NCBI RefSeq assembly: GCF_007280575.1
Contig: NZ_VKJP01000021.1
Location: forward strand, 1 to 38,130
Direction: 5' to 3'
DNA length: 38,130 bases
Source of the DNA: Streptomyces benahoarensis
Lineage (GTDB): Bacteria; Actinomycetota; Actinomycetes; Streptomycetales; Streptomycetaceae
Shown piece after piece: positions 23,684-31,976 of this stretch (the first letter of the stretch is position 1; each line of letters starts with the position of its first letter). The position numbers and the translations under genes were made by a program. Under the pieces are notes generated by a model. It did not search any database. It saw only the letters and a program-made list of their open reading frames with translations, and had not been told where the DNA came from.

Positions 23684-23902
23684 ATGGCGCAGCACCTCGC
23701 CCAGCCGACCGCCACCCCCGTCCTCCCTGCCAAGCTGCCGCTGAAGGCGGTCGCTCCCTGGGCCGTCTTCTTCGGCATCCTGATGCTGGTCCTGCTCTAC
23801 TTCGTCGGCGCCGAGCAGGGCGCCACCTCCGTGATCAACGGCACGGGGGTCCATGAATGGGTGCACGACGCCCGCCACCTGCTCGGCTTCCCCTGCCACT
23901 GA
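23684..23902 (+). CDS. cbtB: Cobalt transporter subunit CbtB
   Basis: A 72-residue protein with a single transmembrane helix (APWAVFFGILMLVLLYFVG, about 24-42) and the CbtB signature at the C-terminus, HEWVHDARHLLGFPCH, whose histidines and cysteine are proposed cobalt ligands. CbtB and CbtA are B12-regulated proteins predicted to bring cobalt into the cell for corrin synthesis. The ATG at 23684 has AAGGAGG upstream, and the gene follows a cobalamin riboswitch, which supports the assignment. cbtA starts 22 nt downstream. Confidence 0.93.
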   Translation: MAQHLAQPTATPVLPAKLPLKAVAPWAVFFGILMLVLLYFVGAEQGATSVINGTGVHEWVHDARHLLGFPCH

Positions 23903-23924
23903 CGCAAGGGACGCCGCGACCTCC

Positions 23925-24680
23925 ATGAACTCCACCACCGTCCGCAACCTGCTCGTTCGGGGCATGCTCGCCGGCCTGGGCGCCGGTGTGCTCGCCCTGA
24001 TCGTCGCCTACGTCCTCGGCGAGCCGAACGTCCACAGCGCCATCGGCTTCGAGGAGGCCCACGCCGGGCACTCCCACGGCGACGAGGCCGAACTCGTCTC
24101 CCGGGGCCTGCAGTCCACCGCCGGACTCGCCACCGGCGTCCTCGTCCACGGCGTCGCCTTCGGCGGCCTCGCCGCCCTCGCCTACTGCTTCGCCCTCGGC
24201 CGCGTGGGCCGCTTCGGTCCCCGCGCCACCGCGCTGCTGCTGTCCGGCTGCGCCCTGCTCGCCGTCTACGTCGTACCGTTCCTGAAGTACCCGGCGAACC
24301 CGCCCGCCGTCGGCGACCCCGACACCATCGGCAAGCGGACCGCCCTGTACTTCCTGATGATGCTGCTCAGCGTGCTCCTCGCCGTCGCCGCCACCCTCCT
24401 GGGCAAACAGCTCGCGCCCCGGACCGGCAACTGGTACGCGACGGTCGTGGCCGTGCTCGCCTTCGCGATGGTCATCGGCCTCGCGTATGCGTTCCTGCCC
24501 GTGGTCAACGAAGTGCCGGAGCACTTCCCGGCGGCGCTGCTCTGGCGCTTCCGGCTCTCCGCCCTCGGCATACAGCTCACCCTGTGGGCCGGATTCGGGC
24601 TGCTCTTCGGCGAGTTGGCGCAGCGCCTGCTGCGCCCGGCGCCGACGGCGTCCGCCCAGGCGGTACCGGCCGGTTCGTGA
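23925..24680 (+). CDS. cbtA: Cobalt transporter subunit CbtA
   Basis: A 251-residue integral membrane protein with about six hydrophobic helices: LVRGMLAGLGAGVLALIVAYVLG (start), TGVLVHGVAFGGLAALAYCFALG, ATALLLSGCALLAVYVVPFLKYPANPP, LYFLMMLLSVLLAVAATLLG, and two more. The loop EEAHAGHSHGDE is His/acid-rich and could bind cobalt. FLKYPANPPAVGDPDTI is a family hallmark. Together with CbtB it forms a predicted cobalt uptake system under B12 riboswitch control. The ATG at 23925 is 22 nt after the cbtB stop; only a weak AGGGA lies upstream, so translation may be coupled to cbtB. A strong terminator follows. Confidence 0.93.
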   Translation: MNSTTVRNLLVRGMLAGLGAGVLALIVAYVLGEPNVHSAIGFEEAHAGHSHGDEAELVSRGLQSTAGLATGVLVHGVAFGGLAALAYCFALGRVGRFGPRATALLLSGCALLAVYVVPFLKYPANPPAVGDPDTIGKRTALYFLMMLLSVLLAVAATLLGKQLAPRTGNWYATVVAVLAFAMVIGLAYAFLPVVNEVPEHFPAALLWRFRLSALGIQLTLWAGFGLLFGELAQRLLRPAPTASAQAVPAGS

Positions 24681-24699
24681 GACGAGCCGTCCGCACGGA

Positions 24700-24722
24700 G
24701 GGCCCCCGGCAACCGGGGGCCC
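24700..24722 (+). terminator. Strong intrinsic terminator after cbtA
   Basis: Perfect 10-bp arms (GGGCCCCCGG / CCGGGGGCCC) with a CAA loop followed by TTTCG, 19 nt after the cbtA stop. Confidence 0.88.
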
Positions 24723-24855
24723 TTTCGCGTGGCCCGGCCGGGTACGTGGCGTGGACCCCGCGCCCAGGCCGCGCCTCGACCTGCGGCGTGGCCGGGCCCC
24801 GCGCCCTGACCCCCGTCTCGCTCCGCGCCCCGGCCGCCGTGCGGTCCGGTCTCCC

Positions 24856-25431
24856 TCAGCCGGCGGCGAGCGGCCCCCCGAGCCGGAGGTTCCAGCGCCC
24901 CGCCCGTCCGCTCAGCTCCGTGCAGGTCAGCGGTGGCACATCGAACCGCCAGAACGCGGACGCGGGCGCGCCCGTCGCATGGACGGCCGCTGCCCGCACC
25001 ACCTCCGGCTCCACCACCGCCACGATCCGGCCCCCGGTCGGCCGCAGCGCGTCCAGCCAGTGCGCCACCCGCGCGCACGCGTCCGCCACCGACTCCCCGC
25101 CGGGCACCGCCGCCCGGGGATCGGCCAGCCAGCGCGCCACCGCCTCCGGCTCGGCCGCCCCCACCTCCTCCAGGGTGCGCCCGCGCCAGTGCCCGGCGTC
25201 CAGCCCGGCCAGCTCCGGCGGCGCGTCCCCCGGGACCAGACCGAGAGCCTCGGCGGTCTCCCGGCAGCGCACGCTCGGCGAGGTCACCACCGCGTCCGCG
25301 GCGGGCAGCGAACCGGCCGCCGCCCGGGCGCGCGCCGCCCCCGAGGCGTCCAGCGGATCACCGTCGTCGAACGCCGCGCGACGCAGCGACGCGGTGGCGG
25401 CGGGGGAGACGAGCAGAACACGGCTGGTCAC
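24856..25431 (-). CDS. Degenerate histidine phosphatase family protein
   Basis: A 191-residue protein with the histidine phosphatase (phosphoglycerate mutase/CobC-like) fold but an altered active site. Where active members have LLRHGET, it reads LLVSPAATASLRRAAF, so the phospho-accepting His and its Arg are missing. The second-half histidine is also not evident (IVAVVEPEVVRAAAVHATG replaces the usual VTHG). Structural landmarks remain: LDASGAARARAAAG, TSPSVRCRETAEALGL and LDAGHWRGRTLEEV, the last matching the CobC/GpmB-type acidic helix. It is probably non-catalytic or has another role. Such genes often neighbour cbtBA in actinomycetes, here convergent across a terminator, so a link to cobalt/B12 metabolism is possible. 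The GTG at 25431 has AAGGAG upstream. Confidence 0.78.
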   Translation of the reverse strand: MTSRVLLVSPAATASLRRAAFDDGDPLDASGAARARAAAGSLPAADAVVTSPSVRCRETAEALGLVPGDAPPELAGLDAGHWRGRTLEEVGAAEPEAVARWLADPRAAVPGGESVADACARVAHWLDALRPTGGRIVAVVEPEVVRAAAVHATGAPASAFWRFDVPPLTCTELSGRAGRWNLRLGGPLAAG

Positions 25432-25646
25432 GAAGGCTCCTTAGGCGGGGCGGGCGGGGATGTGGTGGACGATGGGGTACCCGCGAGGGCATCCATCCCC
25501 GTTCTTCGACTACCCGACGGACCTCACGAACATGAGGTGCGGGCAGGCTTGATGCACCGTCATGCATGTGCCAGCCCGCGGCACTCCCGGCACGGCGCGG
25601 CGGGGCGTTGCGGACGCGAGGCGCGGGCAGGTCCTGGCACACACCC

Positions 25647-26918
25647 TCAAGCAGGCGCCGGACACCCCTCGCCCGGCGCCGGTGCCGCCCCGTCCTCCCC
25701 GGGCCGCAGCACCTGGGCCGACGCCAGCAGCGCCTCGATCACCTCGTCCATCTCCAGCCGCCGCTCCACCGACCGCAGCTGCGGCAGCCGGGCCCGGGTG
25801 CTGACCTGCGGCGGGGCCAGCAGCGAACAGCAGTCCTCGTCGGGCAGGACGGACACCTCGGCCGTGCCGATCGCCCGCGCCTCATCGATGATCTCCTGCT
25901 TCTCCCAGCCGACCAGCGGCCGCAGCACCGGCAGCCGCGCCGCCTCGTCCACCGCGACCATGTTCGCCAGCGTCTGGCTCGCCACCTGCCCGAGGCTGTC
26001 CCCCGTCACCAGCGCCTCGGCCCCGGTCCGCGCCGCCAGCGCCGAGGCGGTACGCACCATCAGCCGCCGCTGCGCGACGACCTGGAGCCGCCCCGCGCCC
26101 GCCACCGCGAGCTGCTTCTGCGCCGGGCCGAGCGCGACGACATGGAGCGCACCCGGCGGCTGACTGCGATTCAGCTCACGGGCCAGCGCATACGCCTTGT
26201 ACACGGAGGCGGCGTTGGTGTACGGCGCCCCGCTGAAGTGGACGAAGTCGCAGGCCAGACCGCGCCGCATGGCGCGGTGTGCGGCCACCGGCGAGTCGTA
26301 CCCGCCGGACAGCAGCACCAGCGCCCGCCCGCTCGAACCGACCGGCAGGCCGCTCAGCCCCCGGTGGCGTTCCCACGACAGATAGGTCTCCCGGTGATCG
26401 ATCTCCACCGAGAGGGTGACGCCGGGCGTCGTCAGATCGACGGGCAGACCCACCACCGCCTCCTGGATCCGCGCCCCCAGATGCACCGCCATCTCCGACG
26501 ACGTCAGCGGAAACCGTTTGTCCCGCCGCCGCACCCGTACCGCGAAACTGCGCACCTGCCGTTCCGCACAGACCACGCGCAGCGCCTCGACGGCCGTCGC
26601 GGTGACGTCCTCCATGGTCGACGGCGTCCGCACGGCCGGTTCGACGCAGTGGAACCCGACGACCCGCCGGGCCCGTTCCACCAACGCCTCCAGTGGCACC
26701 TCACCGCCCACCACGGTGATGTTCTGCGCGCCCTTGATCCAGGTGAAGCCGCCGATTCCGCGCAGCGCAATCCGCAGATTGTCGTGCAGCCGCTCGATGA
26801 ACCGGTGACGGTTCCGCCCCTTGAGGAAGACCTCGCCATGCTTGAGCAGCACACAGGGACCGCCGGCCGAAGCGGTGGAAGTGTCCCGGGGAGCGGGGAC
26901 ACGGGGGTTGCCGGTCAT
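25647..26918 (-). CDS. thiI: tRNA 4-thiouridine synthase ThiI, without rhodanese domain
   Basis: A 423-residue ThiI. Order: an N-terminal ferredoxin-like domain (LLKHGEVFLKGRNRHRFIERL), a THUMP RNA-binding domain (about 75-180), and an adenylating PP-loop domain with LVLLSGGYDSPVAAHRAMRRG and FVHFSGAPYTNAASV. A later DEDCCSLLAPPQVSTRA carries the catalytic Cys of the synthetase part. The C-terminal rhodanese domain present in E. coli ThiI (482 residues) is absent, as in many bacteria, so sulphur must come directly from a cysteine desulphurase. The enzyme adenylates U8 of tRNA for thiolation; a role in thiamin thiazole formation needs the rhodanese domain in E. coli and is less likely here. 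The ATG at 26918 has AGAGG upstream. The 200 bases downstream (25432-25646) show no gene. Confidence 0.9.
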   Translation of the reverse strand: MTGNPRVPAPRDTSTASAGGPCVLLKHGEVFLKGRNRHRFIERLHDNLRIALRGIGGFTWIKGAQNITVVGGEVPLEALVERARRVVGFHCVEPAVRTPSTMEDVTATAVEALRVVCAERQVRSFAVRVRRRDKRFPLTSSEMAVHLGARIQEAVVGLPVDLTTPGVTLSVEIDHRETYLSWERHRGLSGLPVGSSGRALVLLSGGYDSPVAAHRAMRRGLACDFVHFSGAPYTNAASVYKAYALARELNRSQPPGALHVVALGPAQKQLAVAGAGRLQVVAQRRLMVRTASALAARTGAEALVTGDSLGQVASQTLANMVAVDEAARLPVLRPLVGWEKQEIIDEARAIGTAEVSVLPDEDCCSLLAPPQVSTRARLPQLRSVERRLEMDEVIEALLASAQVLRPGEDGAAPAPGEGCPAPA

Positions 26919-27114
26919 GGGTGAACCTCTCACATTTCCCAGTCGTCGTCGGCGGTGTCCTCCGCCCCGCCATGACGGTGGATGAGCCGGAGCCGGAGGA
27001 GAACTCATCATTCTCGTCCGCGCCCGGCGACACCGCCGCCAGGATCTCCGCACCGGCCTCCGTCCGCGCGGCGCCGGGCCGGGCCGGACGGCGTGATCTC
27101 CACGGATGACCCAC

Positions 27115-27147
27115 CGGGGCCGGGACCCTGCAAGCGCCCCGGCCCCG
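27115..27147 (-). terminator. Hairpin terminator after metE
   Basis: Perfect 10-bp arms (CGGGGCCGGG / CCCGGCCCCG) with a 13-nt loop, 14 nt beyond the minus-strand metE stop. Confidence 0.75.
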
Positions 27148-27160
27148 TACGAGCGTCCCG

Positions 27161-29479
27161 TCAGGACGTGGGCAACTCACCCCGCACCGTACGGGCCGCC
27201 GCCACCAGGTTCTCCAGAGACGCCCGGGTCTCCGCCCAGCCGCGGGTCTTCAGGCCGCAGTCGGGGTTGACCCACAGGCGTTCGGCGGGGATGGCCTTCA
27301 GGGCGGTTCGCAGCAGGGCCGTGGTCTCCTCGGCACTCGGTACGCGCGGCGAGTGGATGTCGTACACGCCGGGGCCGGCCTCGCGCGGATAGCCGTGGGC
27401 GGCCAGTTCGCGGGCCACCTGCATATGGGAGCGGGCCGCCTCCAGGCTGATGACGTCGGCGTCCAGATCGTCGATGGCCTGCACGATGTCGCCGAACTCC
27501 GCGTAGCACATGTGCGTATGGATCTGGGTGCCCGGACGGACTCCGCCCGTGGTCAGGCGGAACGCCTCCGTGGCCCAGGACAGGTACGCGGCGTGGTCGG
27601 CGGCGCGCAGCGGCAGGGTCTCGCGCAGCGCCGGTTCGTCGACCTGGATCACCGGCGTACCGGCCGCCTCCAGGTCCCCGACCTCGTCGCGCAGCGCCAG
27701 TGCGACCTGGCGCGCGGTGGCGCCGAGCGGCTGGTCGTCACGGACGAACGACCAGGCCAGCATGGTCACCGGCCCGGTCAGCATCCCCTTGACGGGCCGC
27801 TCGGTGCAGGACTGCGCGTACGTCGTCCAGCGCACCGTCATCGGCTCCGGGCGGGAGATGTCCCCGGCGAGGATCGGCGGCCGGACATAGCGGGTGCCGT
27901 ACGACTGGACCCAGCCGTGCTGCGTGGCGAGGTAGCCGGTGAGCTGCTCGGCGAAGTACTGGACCATGTCGTTGCGTTCGGGCTCGCCGTGCACCAGGAC
28001 GTCCAGCCCGGCCTTCTCCTGGAAGGCCAGCACCTCGCGGATCTCGCTCCGGATCCGCTCCTCGTACCCGGCGGTGTCGATCCGCCCGGCCCGCAGATCG
28101 GCCCGCGCGGTGCGCAACTCGGTGGTCTGCGGGAACGAGCCGATGGTCGTCGTCGGCAGCAGCGGCAGCCCCAGGTGGGCGCGTTGGGCGGCGGTCCGCT
28201 CGCCGTACGGCTGGGAGCGGCGGGCGTCCGCGTCGGTGACGGCGGCGGCGCGGGCGCGGACCGCCGGGTCGTGGGTGAGGCGGGAGTTCGCCCGGGAGGC
28301 CAGGTCGGCCCTGTTGGCGGCCAGTTCGGCGGCGATCGCGCCGGTGCCGCGGGCCAGGCCCTGGGCGAGGGTGACGATCTCGGTGGCCTTCTGCCGGGCG
28401 AAGGCGAGCCAGCGCAGGATCTGCGGGTCGATGTCGCGTTCGGCGGCGGTGTCGAGGGGGACGTGCAGGAGGGAGCAGGAGGCCGCGACGTCGACCCGGT
28501 CGGCCAGCCCCAGCAGCGTGCCGAGAGTGGTGAGCGACGCGGTCAGGTCGTTGACCCAGATGTTGCGGCCGTTGACGACACCGGCCACCAGCCGCTTGCC
28601 GGGCAGCCCGCCGACGGCGGCGAGCGCGTCGACGTGGGCGGCGGCGGACTCGGTGAAGTCCAGCGCCAGCCCGTCCACCGGCGCCTTCGCCAGCACCGGC
28701 AGCGCGTCGCCGAGACGGTCGAAGTAGGAGGCGACGAGCAGTTTCGGCCGGTCGGTGAGGGCGCCCAGCTCACGGTAGGCGCGGGCGGCGGCGTTCAGCT
28801 CGGCAGGCGTACGGTCCTGCACCAGCGCGGGCTCGTCCAGCTGCACCCACCCGGCACCGGCGGCCCGCAGATCGGCCAGCACCTCGGCGTAGACGGGCAG
28901 CAACCGGTCCAGCAGCGTCAGCGGGTCGAAGTCCGAGGCGACCCCGGGCGCGGGCTTCGCCAGCAGGAGGTAGGTGACCGGGCCGACCAGTACCGGACGG
29001 GCCGTCAGCCCGAGCGCCAGGGCCTCCGTCAGCTCGCCCACCTGCTTGCCGGAGTCGGCCGCGAACACCGTGTCAGGCCCCAACTCGGGCACCAGATAGT
29101 GGTAGTTGGTGTCGAACCACTTGGTCATCTCCAGCGGCGCGACGTCCTGCGTCCCGCGCGCCATGGCGAAGTAACCATCGAGCCGGTCGGCGGCGACGGC
29201 CTCGCGGTGACGCCGGGGGATCGCGCCCACCATGACGGTGGTGTCCAAGACGTGGTCGTAGTACGAGAAGTCGCCGGTCGGGACCTCGCCGATACCGGCG
29301 TCGGCCAGCTGCCGCCAGTGGGTGCGGCGCAGGTCGGCGGCGGTGGCGCGCAGCGCGTCGGCGGTGACGCGGCCCTTCCAGTACCCCTCGATCGCCTTCT
29401 TCAGTTCCCGGTTCTGCCCCTGACGGGGGTAGCCGTACACGGTGGCCCGTGCTGCCGCTGCCGCGGACTCGGTGGTCAC
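27161..29479 (-). CDS. metE: Cobalamin-independent methionine synthase
   Basis: A 772-residue MetE, the normal length. It transfers a methyl group from 5-methyltetrahydrofolate (polyglutamate) to homocysteine without B12. The N-terminal barrel has [15 protein letters not shown] and [16 protein letters not shown]. The C-terminal catalytic barrel has [25 protein letters not shown], and zinc ligands in [11 protein letters not shown] (His and Cys, about 655-657), the Glu of VISLEAARS, and Cys near 740 in [13 protein letters not shown]. The GTG at 29479 is chosen because GAAGGAG lies 6 nt upstream and MSVTTES precedes the conserved start. A cobalamin riboswitch in the 5' leader should repress it when B12 is available, letting the B12-dependent MetH take over. 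Confidence 0.96.
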   Translation of the reverse strand: MTTESAAAAARATVYGYPRQGQNRELKKAIEGYWKGRVTADALRATAADLRRTHWRQLADAGIGEVPTGDFSYYDHVLDTTVMVGAIPRRHREAVAADRLDGYFAMARGTQDVAPLEMTKWFDTNYHYLVPELGPDTVFAADSGKQVGELTEALALGLTARPVLVGPVTYLLLAKPAPGVASDFDPLTLLDRLLPVYAEVLADLRAAGAGWVQLDEPALVQDRTPAELNAAARAYRELGALTDRPKLLVASYFDRLGDALPVLAKAPVDGLALDFTESAAAHVDALAAVGGLPGKRLVAGVVNGRNIWVNDLTASLTTLGTLLGLADRVDVAASCSLLHVPLDTAAERDIDPQILRWLAFARQKATEIVTLAQGLARGTGAIAAELAANRADLASRANSRLTHDPAVRARAAAVTDADARRSQPYGERTAAQRAHLGLPLLPTTTIGSFPQTTELRTARADLRAGRIDTAGYEERIRSEIREVLAFQEKAGLDVLVHGEPERNDMVQYFAEQLTGYLATQHGWVQSYGTRYVRPPILAGDISRPEPMTVRWTTYAQSCTERPVKGMLTGPVTMLAWSFVRDDQPLGATARQVALALRDEVGDLEAAGTPVIQVDEPALRETLPLRAADHAAYLSWATEAFRLTTGGVRPGTQIHTHMCYAEFGDIVQAIDDLDADVISLEAARSHMQVARELAAHGYPREAGPGVYDIHSPRVPSAEETTALLRTALKAIPAERLWVNPDCGLKTRGWAETRASLENLVAAARTVRGELPTS

Positions 29480-29548
29480 GGAGATCTCCTTCGCGAGATG
29501 AATCCCTGAGATCCCGGCGACGGGACGGAGCGCGAAGGGGTGACGAAC

Positions 29549-29590
29549 CGGACGGAGCGGCCCCGCGCGACGCGGCGCGGTCTCCGTCCG
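29549..29590 (-). promoter_or_regulatory. GC-rich hairpin in metE leader, possible riboswitch expression platform
   Basis: CGGACGGAG and CTCCGTCCG form perfect 9-bp arms around a GC-rich loop, 70 nt downstream of the riboswitch aptamer and 70 nt before the metE start. It could be a factor-independent or stalling hairpin through which the aptamer acts. No T-run follows. Confidence 0.45.
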
Positions 29591-29661
29591 ATATGTGTAC
29601 GCCGACCCGCCCACGAGGTCACCGGGATGTCCGGGCACACAGGGCGCGCACCCGGGCAGTT

Positions 29662-29862
29662 GGCAGGTCTTCGGACTCGCGGGCACGTCCTCCGGGGGAG
29701 GACACCTACTGGCCGTCGCTTCCCGGGCCCCATGGACCCAGTGCGTATGACGGCGGTTGTTCCCGCTCACCGCTGCGGGGCAGTCCCGGATTCCCACCGG
29801 GTTCCCTCTTGCGACGACCCGCCTGGCGGACGGGGCGAACCAGCTGCACGCGCCACCCTACG
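29662..29862 (-). promoter_or_regulatory. Cobalamin riboswitch controlling metE
   Basis: Read on the minus strand, the leader contains all the standard blocks: GGGAACCCGGTGGGAATCCG, then GGGACTGCCCCGCAGCGGTG, GAAGCGACGGCCAGTAGGTG (B12-box region), and a closing GCGAGTCCGAAGACCTGCC that pairs back towards the start. The 5' limit is approximate, near the AGGGTGGC at 29860. It is a textbook match and explains B12 repression of metE. Confidence 0.95.
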
Positions 29863-30050
29863 GTCCGGCCGGCGCCGCGGCGGCGGTCCGTCCGTCATCC
29901 GGACGGTGAGGTGAGCCACGCGGCGCGCCCGCATGAATCGGACGAGGGCGGGAAACGCGGCACGCGCCTCCCGCCCCGCCACCGATGAGCGGCCGCCGGT
30001 CCCTCAACCGGCGGCACGGACCGGGCCCCTCAGCCCGCTCCGCCGGGTCG

Positions 30051-30092
30051 GTGCGGCCCGGCCTGTGCGGCCCGGCCTGTGCGGCCCGGGCC
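30051..30092. repeat. 14-bp tandem repeat, nearly three copies
   Basis: GTGCGGCCCGGCCT occurs twice exactly and a third time with two changes (ending GGGCC). It lies in the gene-free stretch 29863-30150 between the metE riboswitch and a VOC gene. I see no gene in that stretch. Confidence 0.75.
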
Positions 30093-30150
30093 GGTCGGAG
30101 ATGGCTGGTCCGCCCGGCCCGGTCGGCGACGCCTCGTCCGTCCGGTCCGG

Positions 30151-30519
30151 TCAGTGCCGCCCGGTGTCGATGACGCAGAAGCGGTTGCCCTCGGGATCTG
30201 CGAGGACGAGGAAATCCGCGTCGTCCGCCGCGAGGTCCCACGCCACCCGCCGGGCACCCAGGCCCACCAGCCGTTCGACCTCGGCGGCCTGGTCGGCGGC
30301 GTCCCCGGCGTACAGGTCCAGATGGACCCGCGGACGCTCCTGGACCGGCGTCATGCTGCGGCCGAGTGCCACCTGCACGCCGTGCCCGGCGGCCGGTACG
30401 AGGACCACCCAGTCGTCCTCGATCTCCTCGCGCGGGACGTATCCCAGCGCCTCACCCCAGAACGCCGCCGCCCGCCGCACGTCCGAGACCCCCAGCACCA
30501 CGGAACCCACTGTCAGCAT
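30151..30519 (-). CDS. VOC family (glyoxalase-like) protein
   Basis: A 122-residue single-domain vicinal oxygen chelate protein. It begins MLTVGSVVLGVSDVRRAAAFW (first beta-alpha-beta unit), has DDWVVLVPAAGHGVQVALG and RVHLDLYAGDAADQAAEVERLVGLGAR in the middle, and ends FLVLADPEGNRFCVIDTG, the usual second-half motif with a metal-binding Glu position replaced by a Cys/Val pattern. Family members are dioxygenases, isomerases or drug-binding resistance proteins; the single short domain does not allow a choice. The ATG at 30519 has no clear ribosome binding site, and the start may be leaderless. It is divergent from the LLM oxidoreductase gene. Confidence 0.85.
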   Translation of the reverse strand: MLTVGSVVLGVSDVRRAAAFWGEALGYVPREEIEDDWVVLVPAAGHGVQVALGRSMTPVQERPRVHLDLYAGDAADQAAEVERLVGLGARRVAWDLAADDADFLVLADPEGNRFCVIDTGRH

Positions 30520-30809
30520 GGGCCGATTCTGACGCACCGCACGGCGCGTGGGGCGGGATCGGTGGAACGGGCGGAAAGCGGTCCCCGCCGGGCCAGGCGG
30601 GCGCCACACCCCGCACACACCACCCGCTCTGTCCACTCCGCTCCGAAATGTCGCCCGGTGGGGTGGCGTGGCACCCTGGCTGTGGCGCGGGCGCGGCGAC
30701 CCGGAGGCGGGAATCGGCTGCCCCGGAGACCGGAGCGGCCGGCCGTCCCACACGACCGGGGCGGACGCCCGGCCGCACCCTGAGCATGCAACCGAACGAG
30801 GCGGTCACC

Positions 30810-31913
30810 ATGGAGTTCGGCATCTTCACCGTCGGCGATGTGACGGCCGACCCGACCACCGGCCGTACGCCGAGCGAGCACGAGCGCATCAAGGCCACGC
30901 TCGCCATCGCGGCGAAAGCGGAGGAGGTCGGTCTGGACGTGTTCGCCACCGGCGAGCACCACAATCCGCCGTTCGTGCCGTCGTCGCCCACCACCCTCCT
31001 CGGATACCTGACGGCCCGCACCGACCGGCTCGTCCTGTCCACCTCCACGACGCTGATCACCACCAACGACCCCGTGAAGATCGCCGAGGACTTCGCCTAC
31101 CTCCAGCATCTCGCCGACGGCCGCGTCGACCTGATGCTGGGCCGCGGCAACACCGGCCCCGTCTACCCGTGGTTCGGCCAGGACATCCGCCAGGGCATCC
31201 CGCTCGCCATCGAGAACTACGCGCTGCTGCACCGGCTCTGGCGGGAGGACGTCGTCGACTGGGAGGGCACGTTCCGCAGCCCGCTCCAGGGCTTCACCGC
31301 CACGCCCCGGCCCCTGGACGGCGTCCCCCCGTTCGTCTGGCACGGCTCGATCCGCTCCCCGGAGATCGCGGAACAAGCCGCGTACTACGGCGACGGCTTC
31401 TTCCACAACAACATCTTCTGGCCCATGTCCCACACCCGGCGGATGATCCGCCTCTACCGGCAGCGCTTCGCCCACCACGGCCACGGCACCCCCGAACAGG
31501 CCATCGTCGGCCTCGGCGGCCAGGTGTTCATGCGCGCCAACTCCCAGGACGCGGTACGCGAGTTCCGCCCGTACTTCGACAACGCGCCCGTCTACGGGCA
31601 CGGGCCGTCCCTGGAGGAGTTCACCGAGCAGACGCCGCTGACCGTCGGCTCGCCGCAGCAGGTCATCGAGCGGACCCTCGGCTTCCGCGACGCCGTCGGC
31701 GACTACCAGCGCCAGCTGTTCCTGATGGACCACGCCGGACTGCCGCTGAAGACCGTCCTGGAACAGCTCGACCTGCTCGGCGGCGAGGTCGTCCCCGTCC
31801 TCCGCAAGGAATTCGCGGCCCTCCGCCCGGCCGGAGTACCCGCCTCCGCACCCCCGCACCCGGCGGTCGCCGCCCGGGAGGCGGCCCCCGGCATCGACAC
31901 GGACGCCACCTAG
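30810..31913 (+). CDS. LLM class flavin-dependent oxidoreductase (CE1758-like)
   Basis: A 367-residue luciferase-like monooxygenase with a TIM-barrel pattern: MEFGIFTVGDVTADPTTGRT start, EEVGLDVFATGEHHNPPFV, RLVLSTSTTLITTNDPVKIAEDF, DLMLGRGNTGPVYPWFGQDI and EQAAYYGDGFFHNNIFWPM. Such enzymes use reduced FMN and oxygen. The sequence style resembles the CE1758 family, which is often encoded beside a CE1759-type FMN reductase, and one lies convergently just downstream. So FMNH2 supply by that partner is likely. The ATG at 30810 has GAGG about 8 nt upstream; in-frame upstream starts would add unrelated residues. Substrate unknown. Confidence 0.9.
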   Translation: MEFGIFTVGDVTADPTTGRTPSEHERIKATLAIAAKAEEVGLDVFATGEHHNPPFVPSSPTTLLGYLTARTDRLVLSTSTTLITTNDPVKIAEDFAYLQHLADGRVDLMLGRGNTGPVYPWFGQDIRQGIPLAIENYALLHRLWREDVVDWEGTFRSPLQGFTATPRPLDGVPPFVWHGSIRSPEIAEQAAYYGDGFFHNNIFWPMSHTRRMIRLYRQRFAHHGHGTPEQAIVGLGGQVFMRANSQDAVREFRPYFDNAPVYGHGPSLEEFTEQTPLTVGSPQQVIERTLGFRDAVGDYQRQLFLMDHAGLPLKTVLEQLDLLGGEVVPVLRKEFAALRPAGVPASAPPHPAVAAREAAPGIDTDAT

Positions 31914-31927
31914 CAGAAACGGATGCG

Positions 31928-31970
31928 CCGCCCGGTCCCCGCAGTGCGACGTACGACGGGGACCGGGCGG
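31928..31970. terminator. Bidirectional hairpin terminator
   Basis: Perfect 14-bp arms (CCGCCCGGTCCCCG / CGGGGACCGGGCGG) with a 15-nt loop, between the convergent LLM oxidoreductase and FMN reductase genes. Confidence 0.88.
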
Positions 31971-31976
31971 CCGGTG

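Noticed and set aside
26930..27004. Minus-strand 24-codon stretch ending EDTADDDWEM and a stop, upstream of thiI
   Set aside because: The acidic ending looks like a real C-terminus, but a stop lies just upstream in frame and no longer gene can be traced, so it cannot be called a pseudogene with confidence.
27353..29509. Plus-strand open frame of about 718 codons opposite metE
   Set aside because: Exact antisense of metE with Gly/Arg/Gln-rich repetitive composition and no domain.
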